NCBI GenBank assembly: GCA_003164655.1
Contig: PLTW01000161.1
Coordinates: 7,666-15,823, forward strand
Direction: 5' to 3'
Length of the DNA: 8,158 bases
Source of the DNA: Actinomycetota bacterium
GTDB lineage: Bacteria; Actinomycetota; Thermoleophilia; UBA2241
Shown piece after piece: positions 1 through 7,190 of the stretch (the stretch's first letter is position 1; every line of letters starts with the position of its first letter). The notes under the pieces were generated by a model. The model saw only the letters and a list, made by a program, of their open reading frames with translations, searched no databases and was not told where the DNA came from. The position numbers and the translations under genes are program-made.

Positions 1-1190
1 CGCGCCACGTCGCCGTCCTGACCGGCACGCGCGCCGAATACGGGCTGTTCCAGCCCCTGCTCCAGGCCCTCGCCGGTCAGCCCGGCTTCGCCACGTCGCT
101 GATCGTCACCGGCGCGCATCTCGCGGCGCGCTTCGGCATGACCGTCGCCGAGATCGAGCGGGACGGTCACCGTATCGCCGCGCGCGTGCCGCTGCCGCTC
201 GACGACGACTCTGAGCTGGGCGTCTCGCGCGCCATGGCGGCCGCGCTGGCCGGCGTCGCCGCGGCGCTCGACGCCGAGCGGCCCGACCTGCTCGTTTTGC
301 TGGGCGACCGCTACGAGACCCTGGCCGGCGCCTGCGCCGCCCTGCTCACCCGTGTTCCCGTCGCCCACCTGCACGGCGGCGAGCTCTCTCAGGGAGCCAC
401 CGACGACGCCATGCGTCACGCCATCAGCAAGATGGCCTGGCTGCACTTTCCGGCAACCGCCGGGGCTGCCCAGCGCATCGTGCAGCTCGGCGAGGACCCG
501 GCTCGCGTGTTCACGGTGGGCGCCCTGGGGGTCGACAACGCCCTGCACCGGCCCAAGCTCACCAGATCCGAGCTCGAGGCGGAGCTCGGCCCGCTGTTCG
601 GCCCGACGACCGCGCTGGTGACCTTTCACCCGGTGACCCTCGAGGAGGGCAGCGGCGCGCCCCAGATCGCCGAGCTGCTCACCGGCCTCGAGGGTATTGC
701 CGACCTGTGGACCGTGTTCACCATGCCCAACGCCGACGCCGGCAACCGCGTCGTGGCCGCGGCCATCGGCCGTTACTGCGAGGCTCATGCCGACCGAGCC
801 CATGCCTTCGCTTCGCTGGGCGCGCGCCGCTACCTGTCGCTGCTGGCCGGCGCCGACCTGTGCCTGGGCAACTCGTCGAGCGGCGTGATCGAGGCGCCGG
901 CGCTCGGCACCCCGAGCGTCGACATCGGCGAGCGCCAGGCGGGCCGCGACCGGTCCGCCGGCGTGCTGCATTGCGAACCACAAGCCGCGGCGATCGCCGC
1001 TGCCGTGCGCCGCGCGCTGTCGCCCGAGGTCCGCCGCATCGCCGAGACCTGCGTCAACCCTTACGGCGACGGCCACGCGGCCGAGCGCATCGTAGCGGTC
1101 CTGCGCGACCGGCTGCCCATACCCGGCGCCCTGATGAAGCGCTTCCGCGACCTTCCCGCCGACGGCCCGACCGCGGCCTGCGGGGACTGA
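1..1190 (+). CDS. neuC: UDP-N-acetylglucosamine 2-epimerase (hydrolysing), NeuC/LegG type; 5' end cut by window edge
   Basis: The reading frame is open from base 3 and ends at TGA 1188-1190, giving 395 visible residues. That is close to full family length, so only the start codon and a few residues are missing. The ATG at 138 is internal, because the family's N-terminal motif lies before it. Visible motifs, numbered from the first visible codon: GTRAEYG (8-14), GDRYE (starting 101), HGGE (124-127), DDAMRHAISK (from 134), a VTFHP strand, GNSSSG (289-294), GERQAGR and a C-terminal KRFRD. Together these identify the hydrolysing UDP-GlcNAc 2-epimerase branch, not the non-hydrolysing WecB branch. 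By family knowledge the cytoplasmic enzyme releases UDP and gives ManNAc (sialic acid route) or the 2,4-diacetamido-trideoxy-mannose analogue (legionaminic route). The sequence alone does not separate these two. It sits 2 bases before the CMP-nonulosonate synthetase. The NeuB-type synthase the pathway needs is not in the window and is probably upstream. Confidence 0.93.
   Translation, partial: RHVAVLTGTRAEYGLFQPLLQALAGQPGFATSLIVTGAHLAARFGMTVAEIERDGHRIAARVPLPLDDDSELGVSRAMAAALAGVAAALDAERPDLLVLLGDRYETLAGACAALLTRVPVAHLHGGELSQGATDDAMRHAISKMAWLHFPATAGAAQRIVQLGEDPARVFTVGALGVDNALHRPKLTRSELEAELGPLFGPTTALVTFHPVTLEEGSGAPQIAELLTGLEGIADLWTVFTMPNADAGNRVVAAAIGRYCEAHADRAHAFASLGARRYLSLLAGADLCLGNSSSGVIEAPALGTPSVDIGERQAGRDRSAGVLHCEPQAAAIAAAVRRALSPEVRRIAETCVNPYGDGHAAERIVAVLRDRLPIPGALMKRFRDLPADGPTAACGD
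1182..1186 (+). promoter_or_regulatory. Ribosome binding site for the neuA GTG start
   Basis: GGGGA lies at the end of the upstream epimerase gene, six bases before GTG 1193. It supports GTG 1193 as the start of the cytidylyltransferase instead of any of the in-frame upstream codons, and suggests translational coupling with the epimerase. Confidence 0.55.
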
Positions 1191-1192
1191 CC

Positions 1193-1900
1193 GTGTTCGC
1201 CGGGCGGCGTGTCCTTGCCCTCATTCCGGCCCGCGGAGGCTCCAAGGGGCTGCCCGGCAAGAACGTCGCGCCGTTGTGCGGCCGGCCGCTGATCGCCTGG
1301 ACGATCGCCGCCGCCGGCAACGACCACATCGACAGCGTCGTCGTGACGACCGACGACGACGAGATCGCCAGAGTCGCAGTCGCGGCGGGCGCCCGCGTGC
1401 CCTTCCGGCGGCCGGCCGTGCTGGCCGACGACCAGGCGCGCATGACCGACGTCGTGAGCCACGCGCTCGACACGCTGGCCGCGGCCGGTGAGAGCTACGG
1501 CTGGCTGCTCCTTTTGCAGCCCACCTCGCCGCTGCGCACCGCCGCCCACATCGAGGCGGCCTTCGCGCGTCTGGCCGCGAGCGGCGGTCAGGCGGTCGTG
1601 TCGGTCTGCGAGGCCCAGCACAGCCCGCGGTGGATGGGCGAGCTGCCGCCCGACGGCAACATGGGTTCGTTCGCCGACACCGCGGCCACGCGGGCCAACC
1701 GTCAGGAGCTGGCCCGTTACTATCGCCTGAACGGCGCGATCTACCTCGCCGCCATCGAGTACTGGCGCGCCCAGGCGGGCTTTCTCGGGCCGGCGACCTA
1801 CGCCTACGTCATGGCCCCCGACGAGTCGGTCGACGTCGATCGCGCCCTCGACCTCGAGATCGCCGGGCTTCTGCTGGCGCGGCGCGACGACGCGGGCTGA
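1193..1900 (+). CDS. neuA: CMP-nonulosonic acid synthetase (acylneuraminate/legionaminate cytidylyltransferase)
   Basis: This 235-residue cytoplasmic enzyme activates a nine-carbon acidic sugar with CTP to give the CMP-sugar and pyrophosphate. The start is GTG 1193, two bases after the epimerase stop and with a GGGGA ribosome site. The frame is open far upstream, but the first conserved motif begins only 11 residues into this start, as usual for the family. Visible motifs: IPARGGSKGLPGKN (11-24), the nucleotide-binding loop; TTDDDEIA; QPTSPLR (109-115); RYYRLNGAIY; and a C-terminal DVD (214-216), where family members bind the catalytic metal. The length matches the short single-domain NeuA/LegF enzymes, without the extra C-terminal esterase-like domain of some NeuA proteins. 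The NeuC-type neighbour favours sialic or legionaminic acid over pseudaminic acid, whose pathway uses PseG instead; this last step is inference. Confidence 0.92.
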   Translation: MFAGRRVLALIPARGGSKGLPGKNVAPLCGRPLIAWTIAAAGNDHIDSVVVTTDDDEIARVAVAAGARVPFRRPAVLADDQARMTDVVSHALDTLAAAGESYGWLLLLQPTSPLRTAAHIEAAFARLAASGGQAVVSVCEAQHSPRWMGELPPDGNMGSFADTAATRANRQELARYYRLNGAIYLAAIEYWRAQAGFLGPATYAYVMAPDESVDVDRALDLEIAGLLLARRDDAG

Positions 1901-1905
1901 ACGGC

Positions 1906-3183
1906 GTGGCCGGCGTCGATCTGGAGCGCCTGGTCTACCGGGCGGTCAACGGTGGCGACGAGCGCCTCGAGCTCATGGGCGAGGCCCTCAGAGTGCGCGC
2001 CCTGCCGGCCGCCGGCCCGCGCCGCTGGTGGCGCGACCGCCTGCGGTTCCTGGGCTCGGCGGCGATCACCACCGTGCGCGCCGCGCGGGCCGACGCGCCC
2101 TGCCTCACAGAGGCGACGGTCGCCAGCTTTCCGGGCAGCGACGACGCCGAGACGCGCCACGTGCGGACTTTCTTTCTGGCCCATCACTTCGGCGTGGCCA
2201 GCGACTGCCTGGGCCGTCAGTCGCGGCGCCGGCCGCGGCGGCGGCCGGCCGCCGGCTGGTGGCTGTGGTGGCTGCGCGGCGTCGGCTGGGCGCTGCTCGG
2301 CCTCGCCGACTGGAGCGAGCGCCGCTACGCCTGGCTGGGCGGCGCCCTCGTCGATATGCAGCTCTTCAAGCGCCTCGAAGGCGAGCTCGAACAGGTCTAC
2401 GTCTTTGCCCTGTACGACCGGCGTCAGTACCTTCTGCTCACGTTCCTGGCCCGTCACACCCGGCCGGCCGTGACGGCCGTCTACCAGAACATCCCGCTGG
2501 CCCGCAACTGCCGTCACCTGCACCTCGCCGTACCGGTCGTGCTGACGTCGCGCGTCAACCTCTGCGAGGCCGACTACTACCGGGCGCAAGGCAGCTTTCT
2601 GCCGTCCAGAGTGACCTACGCCAGCCAGGAGTTCGCCCTGGACACCCACGACCTGCGCCCGCACGAGCCGCTCTACGACATCGGCTACTACTCCTCGGGT
2701 GAGTGGGCGCGCCGCGAGGGGCTCTATCAGGTCTCAGACGTGGCGCGCGTGCGCCGCGGCGAGTTTGCCGCCAATCCCTACGCCCGCGCCGCCGCCGACC
2801 AGCTCGCGGCGCTGGCCGCCTACGCCCGCCGCGAGCACCGCACGCTGCGCATCTATCCGCACCCGCTCGAGCGCCGTCTTGCCAGCAGCGGCGTCGAGCC
2901 ACCCTACGCGGCGCTGGCCGACGGCGTCACGATCACGATCGACGGCGGCGGCGACGCCACCTCGCGGCGCACCATGTACGAGCCGCGCGTCGCAGTCTCG
3001 CTGCAGTCGTCGTTCATCTGGGAACGGCTCGACCTCGGGCTCGACGATTCGTTCCTGCACGAGTTCGCCGACCCGGCCATGAACGTCTTCGAGCGCGCCG
3101 CTTTGGGACCCTACGCCGAGAACGTCTGTCGCGGCAGCGACGAGCTGCTCGCCAAGGTCGACGCCGCCCTGCGCCGCCGCTAG
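1906..3183 (+). CDS. Unrecognised protein; putative nonulosonate (sialyl)transferase-like glycosyltransferase
   Basis: This 425-residue protein has GTG start 1906, five bases after the neuA stop, and stop TAG 3181-3183. The ribosome site is weak, so translation is probably coupled; ATG 1975 is an alternative start. I do not recognise the family with confidence. Visible features: an Arg-rich patch (about 107-113) followed by a Trp-rich hydrophobic stretch (about 117-136, including WWLWW at 118-122) that could hold it to the membrane; YDIGYYSSGEW (257-267); a strand ending in YPHP, with His319-Pro320; and LQSSF with Ser368-Ser369. Bacterial sialyltransferases of several GT families share an HP motif and an S-S/T motif 40-50 residues apart in the CMP-binding half of a GT-B fold, and the spacing here is similar. 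Their D/E-D/E-G motif was not found. Its place directly after the CMP-sugar synthetase fits a transferase using that donor. It could instead be another glycosyltransferase or a surface-polysaccharide assembly protein. Confidence 0.8.
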   Translation: MAGVDLERLVYRAVNGGDERLELMGEALRVRALPAAGPRRWWRDRLRFLGSAAITTVRAARADAPCLTEATVASFPGSDDAETRHVRTFFLAHHFGVASDCLGRQSRRRPRRRPAAGWWLWWLRGVGWALLGLADWSERRYAWLGGALVDMQLFKRLEGELEQVYVFALYDRRQYLLLTFLARHTRPAVTAVYQNIPLARNCRHLHLAVPVVLTSRVNLCEADYYRAQGSFLPSRVTYASQEFALDTHDLRPHEPLYDIGYYSSGEWARREGLYQVSDVARVRRGEFAANPYARAAADQLAALAAYARREHRTLRIYPHPLERRLASSGVEPPYAALADGVTITIDGGGDATSRRTMYEPRVAVSLQSSFIWERLDLGLDDSFLHEFADPAMNVFERAALGPYAENVCRGSDELLAKVDAALRRR

Positions 3184-3192
3184 CCGGCGCGG
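3169..3192. terminator. Possible bidirectional terminator hairpin at convergent junction
   Basis: GCGCCG (3171-3176) pairs with CGGCGC (3185-3190) across an 8-base loop. One G-U and one C-G pair (3170-3191, 3169-3192) extend it to about 8 bp. The stop codon of the putative transferase lies in the loop, and the tyrS stop lies just past the stem. There is no T tract on either strand, so this is at best a GC-rich, non-canonical terminator; a chance hairpin in GC-rich DNA is possible. Confidence 0.25.
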
Positions 3193-3193
3193 T

Positions 3194-4423
3194 TCAGAGG
3201 CCTTTGATCAGACCCTGCGCCGCGGCCGACTTGCCGGCTTTGAGGCGCCGCCCGGCGAGCGCCGCGAGCGGCACCGCGAGCTCGGCCACGGGCTCGCCGT
3301 CGAGGCTGACGCCGCCCTGTTCGATGCGCCGCCGCCACTCGGAGCGGGTGGCGCCGAACCAGCGCTCCATGACCTTGGGCAAAAACACGCGCCCGTCCTC
3401 GAGGTCGCCGGGAACGAGAGCCAGCTCCTGCAGATCGTCGGCGGCCTCGTGGCGGCGGAACACCTTGTCGAAGTGCTCTTCGGCCGCGGTCGCCGCCTCG
3501 ACGCCGCGCAGCCTCGTCAGGATCTCGCGGGCCAGCCGCGCCTTGAGATCGCGCGGGTTGAGAGCGCCGCCGGCGAGTCCGGCGTCGAGGGCGGCGATCT
3601 CGTCGGCGTGGTGGGCGGTGAGCAGGCGGAAGTAGGTCATGATCACCTGGTCGGGGATGCTCATGACCTTGCCGTAGACGTCGCGCGGGTCTTCGGTGAC
3701 GCCGATGTAGTTGCGCAGCGACTTGCTCATGCGCTCGACGCCGTCGGTGCCGGGCAAAATGCCGACGGTCATGATGGCCTGCGGCTGCTGACCGAAGTAC
3801 TGCTGCAGGTCGCGGCCCATGAAGAGGTTGAACTTCTGCTCGGTGCCGCCCAGCTCGATGTCTGAGCGGACCGCCACCGAGTCGTAGCCCTGGGCGAGCG
3901 GGTAGAGCATCTCGAGCATCGAGATCGGCTGGTGGGCGTTGAAGCGCTTCTCGAAGTCGTCGCGCTCCAGGATGCGGGCCACCGTGGTCGTGGCCGTCAG
4001 TTCGAAGAGCTGCTCCATGGTGAGCGTCGCCAGCCACTCGCCGTTGAACCTCACCTCGAGCCGCGCGGGATCGGGGTCGAGAATGTGGAAGGCCTGCTCC
4101 TGATAGGTGCGCGCGTTGGCGTCGATGACCGCCGGATCGAGGCGGGGGCGCGTTTTGGACAGCCCCGAGGGATCGCCGATGCGAGCCGTGTAGTCGCCGA
4201 TGATGAGCACGGCGACATGCCCGGCGTCCTGGAACTGGCGCAGCTTGTTCAGGACCACCGTGTGACCCAGGTGAAGGTCGGGCGCCGTGGGATCGACGCC
4301 GAGCTTGACGCGCAGCGGCCGGCCCTCGCGCTCGGCGGCGGTGAGCTTGGCCGACAGGGCGCCGTCGGGCAGCACCTCGACGGTGCCGACCGCGAGATCG
4401 TCGATGAGCCGCTGGTCTGCCAT
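3194..4423 (-). CDS. tyrS: Tyrosyl-tRNA synthetase
   Basis: This 409-residue class I aminoacyl-tRNA synthetase charges tRNA-Tyr with tyrosine using ATP in the cytoplasm. Visible features in order: KLGVDPTAPDLHLGH with the HIGH-type motif HLGH at 51-54; IIGDYTARIGDPSG; the tyrosine-pocket region LEMLYPLAQGYDSVAV; the GGTEQKFN segment; RMSKS at 231-235 (KMSKS motif); and a C-terminal S4-type RNA-binding domain (about 340-405). The KLGVDPTAPDLHLGH form and overall layout match the Thermus-type TyrS group, not the E. coli TyrS group. The start ATG at 4423 was chosen because the conserved N-terminus begins there and the frame further upstream is spacer. No clear Shine-Dalgarno precedes it; see the near-leaderless promoter entry. 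It faces away from the penicillin-binding protein gene (106-base divergent spacer) and converges on the putative glycosyltransferase with a 10-base gap. All catalytic motifs are intact. Confidence 0.97.
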   Translation of the reverse strand: MADQRLIDDLAVGTVEVLPDGALSAKLTAAEREGRPLRVKLGVDPTAPDLHLGHTVVLNKLRQFQDAGHVAVLIIGDYTARIGDPSGLSKTRPRLDPAVIDANARTYQEQAFHILDPDPARLEVRFNGEWLATLTMEQLFELTATTTVARILERDDFEKRFNAHQPISMLEMLYPLAQGYDSVAVRSDIELGGTEQKFNLFMGRDLQQYFGQQPQAIMTVGILPGTDGVERMSKSLRNYIGVTEDPRDVYGKVMSIPDQVIMTYFRLLTAHHADEIAALDAGLAGGALNPRDLKARLAREILTRLRGVEAATAAEEHFDKVFRRHEAADDLQELALVPGDLEDGRVFLPKVMERWFGATRSEWRRRIEQGGVSLDGEPVAELAVPLAALAGRRLKAGKSAAAQGLIKGL

Positions 4424-4433
4424 GGCGCCGCGG

Positions 4434-4439
4434 ATGATA
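4434..4439 (-). promoter_or_regulatory. Possible -10 element of tyrS, near-leaderless transcript
   Basis: On the minus strand TATCAT (fitting the actinobacterial TANNNT -10 pattern) ends 10 bases before the tyrS ATG. Transcription from it would begin only a few bases before the start codon, which would explain the missing ribosome site. No good -35 box was seen about 17 bases further up, so this is tentative. The rest of the divergent spacer (4440-4529) holds no convincing promoter for the plus-strand gene. Confidence 0.35.
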
Positions 4440-4529
4440 CCACAGCGCTCCGCGGTCACGACCGGCGCTCGCCGGCCGCTCGCGGGCGCGGGGCTATGGG
4501 AGCGGCCCCAATCAGCCGAAACAGGGCCT

Positions 4530-7190
4530 ATGAGGGCAGGGCGTCGCAGGGCGAGGGGCAGACACAGTGACCGGCGCACGATCGTCGCGGCGGTGGTGCT
4601 GGGCGTCGTCGCGGCCATGCTGGGAGTCGCCGGGGTCACGGTCCAAGCCGGCATGTCGGCAGTCACCAAGGACCTGCCGAGACTCGACATCGCGGCCCAC
4701 CAGCCCATCACCCGCAACACCTACATCTTCGACGGCTCGCGCCGGCCGCACCTTCTCGCAGTGCTGCGCGGCGATCAGAGCCGGGTGATCGTCTCCTCAG
4801 ACGAGATCGCACCGGTGGTCAAGCAGGCCGTGGTGGCCATCGAGGACCGGCGCTTCTACCAGCACCAGGGCATCGACTACCTCTCCATCGCCCGGGCGCT
4901 GGGCACCGACCTGCTCGCCGGCCACAGCGTGCAGGGCGGATCGACCATCACCCAGCAGTTCATCAAGAACGCCTACCTGCCCCTCGGCCAGCGCACCGCC
5001 GACACCGTGTCGCGCAAGATCCACGAAGCGGTGCTCGCTTATCAGCTCGAGAAGCGCTGGTCCAAGGACGAGATCCTCACCGATTACCTCAACACCATCT
5101 ACTTCGGCGAGAGCGCGTACGGCATCGAGATGGCGGCGCGCACGTTCTTCGGCACGAGCGCGCGTCGCCTCAGCCTGCCGCAAGCGGCCCTGCTGGCCGG
5201 CATCATCCACGACCCGGGCGGCGACGACCCGTTCGTCGACCCGACGGCCGCCCGCGTCCGCCGCGGTCAAGTGCTCGACGCCATGCGCGCCCAGGGGATG
5301 ATCTCGGCGGGGGATGCCGCGGCAGCGGCGCACGCGCCGCTGCCGCGGCATCCTCGCGGCCTGCCCACGAGCCACATCGCGCCCTACTTCGTCGAGTACG
5401 TGATCAGGCAGCTGGTCCAGGAGTTCGGCGCCCAGACCGCCTTTGGCGGCGGCCTGCGCGTCTATACGACCCTCGATCCCCGCATGCAGCGCGACGCCGA
5501 CCGGGCCGCCACGGAGATACTGGGGCGACCCGGCGACCCGGCCGTGGCGATCGTCGCCATCGACCCCCACTCGGACGAGGTCAAGGCTCTGGTGGGCGGC
5601 CGTGAATTTCGCCGGCAACAGTTCAACCTGGCCGTCGACGGCCGGCGTCAGCCGGGCTCGGCGTTCAAGCCGTTCGCCCTGGCGGCCGCCATTCGTCAGG
5701 GCATGTCGCCGGCGAGCGTCTTCGTCTCGGAGCCGAAGGCGATCGCCCTGGGCAAAGGTTCGGTGTGGCGCGTCGGCACGTACTCGGGAGGCTACGCCGG
5801 CAAGATCACGCTGGCCAACGCCACGGTCGAGTCCGACAACACGGTCTACGCCGATCTGTCGATGATGGTGGGCGCCGACAACATCGCCACCATGGCCGCC
5901 GACATGGGTATCACCAGTCCGATCGGCGACAACCCGTCGATCGCGCTCGGCGGCCTCACGACCGGCGTCAGCCCGCTCGAGATGGCCAACGCCTACGCGA
6001 CCCTCGCCGACGGCGGCGAGCGCCTGAGCGGCACGATGCCGACCAACGACGGCCAGCCGGCGCCGATCTCGATCACCCGGGTCACCGACGACCACGGCGA
6101 CGTCCTGCTGCGCAACACCCTGGTGCGCGCCCGCGTGCTGCAGCCCTGGCAGGCCGGCCTCGAGACCTCGATCCTGCAGCAGGTGATCGCCCGCGGCACG
6201 GGACAGGCGGCGGCGATCGGCCGGCCGGCGGCCGGCAAGACCGGCACCACGACCAACTATGCCGACGCCTGGTTCTGCGGCTACACACCCGCCCTGGCGG
6301 CGGCCGTCTGGGTTGGGTATCCGGGCTCGCAAAAGGAGATGGTCGTGCGCGGCATCAGGGTGGCCGGCGGCACCTTCCCGGCGCTGATCTGGGGCCGTTT
6401 TGCGGCCGCCGCCCTGGCCGGCGTACCGGCGCGGTCGTTCCCCTCGTTCACGCTGCCGCCGGTCACGCCGGCGGTCGTCTGCGCACGCACCGGCGACCTG
6501 GCGACCAGATGGTGCCCCGAGCGTCTCAAGTGCTTCTACTTCGCCGGGCAGGCGCCCGTTCAGAGCTGCACGCTCCACGGCCCGCTGCCGGTGAGCGTGC
6601 CCGGTCTGACCGGTCTGCGCCTCACCACCGCCCAGACGCGGCTGGCCGCCGAGCAGCTCTGTGCGCAGATCGTCGAGGTGCCCGGCGACCCCGGGCTGCA
6701 AGGCGTCGTGCTCGACCAGTCGCCGGCCGGCGGCCAGACCATCCTGCAGGGTTCGGCGGTCACTCTGCGGGTCGGTAGCGGTCCGCTGCTCGTCGTGCCC
6801 GATGTCGTCGGGCAGTTCCGCGCCGCTGCCCAGCAGGCGCTGCGCGCGTCGGGCTTTGCGGCGACGGTCGTTTACGACGGCGCCACCGGCACCGGGGGGG
6901 CGCCCGGCACGGTCGTGCGCCAGGATCCGGCCGCCGGGGCCGGGAGCCAGGGAGCGGTGACGATCGTCGTGCAGGGCAGCGACACGACCGTCATCGTGCC
7001 GGGCTTGACGGGTCTGACTGCGGCAGACGCCCAGGCCGCGTTGGGCGCCGCCGGGCTGGGCAGCGATCTCCCGGCCGGCGGCGGCGGATCGGTACTTTCG
7101 CAGTCGCCGGCCGCCGGTGCGAGCCTCGAGATCGGCGCGCTCGTGCACCTCGAGCTCGGGCCTCAGCCGTCGCCGAGCACGACCCCGTAA
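4530..7190 (+). CDS. Class A penicillin-binding protein (bifunctional GT51 glycosyltransferase/transpeptidase) with three PASTA domains
   Basis: This 886-residue enzyme polymerises lipid II and cross-links peptidoglycan outside the membrane. The ATG at 4530 follows AGGG (4523-4526, rather close) and gives a short Arg-rich cytoplasmic tail and a membrane segment at about 18-40. The GT51 domain (about 85-255) shows IEDRRFYQHQG with catalytic Glu105, GGSTITQQFIKN, the RKIHEAVLAYQLEKRW helix and YLNTIYFGESAYG. The transpeptidase domain (about 330-640) has SAFK with nucleophile Ser377 and Lys380, SDN (435-437) and KTGTT (570-574). A linker follows with four cysteines (651, 662, 668, 680), then PASTA domains at about 688-752, 755-820 and 821-880, with QSPAGG/QDPAAG/QSPAAG signatures. 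PASTA domains are known in PBPs and Ser/Thr kinases, where some bind muropeptides or beta-lactams. All catalytic residues are present. A long palindrome lies in the DNA for the linker between the two catalytic domains. It is a PonA/PBP1A homologue, but the exact orthologue name is not certain. Confidence 0.96.
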   Translation: MRAGRRRARGRHSDRRTIVAAVVLGVVAAMLGVAGVTVQAGMSAVTKDLPRLDIAAHQPITRNTYIFDGSRRPHLLAVLRGDQSRVIVSSDEIAPVVKQAVVAIEDRRFYQHQGIDYLSIARALGTDLLAGHSVQGGSTITQQFIKNAYLPLGQRTADTVSRKIHEAVLAYQLEKRWSKDEILTDYLNTIYFGESAYGIEMAARTFFGTSARRLSLPQAALLAGIIHDPGGDDPFVDPTAARVRRGQVLDAMRAQGMISAGDAAAAAHAPLPRHPRGLPTSHIAPYFVEYVIRQLVQEFGAQTAFGGGLRVYTTLDPRMQRDADRAATEILGRPGDPAVAIVAIDPHSDEVKALVGGREFRRQQFNLAVDGRRQPGSAFKPFALAAAIRQGMSPASVFVSEPKAIALGKGSVWRVGTYSGGYAGKITLANATVESDNTVYADLSMMVGADNIATMAADMGITSPIGDNPSIALGGLTTGVSPLEMANAYATLADGGERLSGTMPTNDGQPAPISITRVTDDHGDVLLRNTLVRARVLQPWQAGLETSILQQVIARGTGQAAAIGRPAAGKTGTTTNYADAWFCGYTPALAAAVWVGYPGSQKEMVVRGIRVAGGTFPALIWGRFAAAALAGVPARSFPSFTLPPVTPAVVCARTGDLATRWCPERLKCFYFAGQAPVQSCTLHGPLPVSVPGLTGLRLTTAQTRLAAEQLCAQIVEVPGDPGLQGVVLDQSPAGGQTILQGSAVTLRVGSGPLLVVPDVVGQFRAAAQQALRASGFAATVVYDGATGTGGAPGTVVRQDPAAGAGSQGAVTIVVQGSDTTVIVPGLTGLTAADAQAALGAAGLGSDLPAGGGGSVLSQSPAAGASLEIGALVHLELGPQPSPSTTP
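5311..5354. repeat. Perfect 20-bp-arm inverted repeat inside the penicillin-binding protein gene
   Basis: The left arm 5312-5331 is the exact reverse complement of 5334-5353, with only two bases (AC) between them. A G-T pair (5311-5354) and a G-C pair (5310-5355) follow outside. The realistic RNA form is a 19-bp stem with a CACG loop. It encodes the Ala-rich and then Pro/Arg/His-containing linker (about residues 262-275) between the glycosyltransferase and transpeptidase domains, in frame and without obvious extra length compared with the family. Confidence 0.9.

Noticed and set aside
707..1192. Upstream extension of the neuA frame
   Set aside because: It is an Arg-rich shadow of the epimerase gene; the conserved protein starts just after GTG 1193, which has a ribosome site.
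2239..2254. 16-bp all-GC palindrome in the putative transferase gene
   Set aside because: It is made of CGG/GCC-type Arg, Pro and Ala codons; 8-bp arms are expected by chance in all-GC sequence.
1804..2664. 286-codon minus-strand frame opposite the putative transferase
   Set aside because: Composition is that of a shadow frame with no known motif; it spans two plus-strand genes.
2703..3635. 310-codon plus-strand frame bridging the transferase end and tyrS
   Set aside because: It crosses the convergent gene junction and is Arg/Ala-rich noise; both real genes explain the DNA.
4462..4475. Small hairpin (CCGGC-GCTC-GCCGG) in the tyrS-PBP spacer
   Set aside because: The five-bp GC stem is common by chance here and is not placed as a clear operator or terminator.
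4287..4529. Longer N-terminus for the penicillin-binding protein (start at 4287)
   Set aside because: It would overlap the divergent tyrS gene and put 81 non-family residues before the basic tail and membrane anchor; ATG 4530 gives a normal N-terminus.
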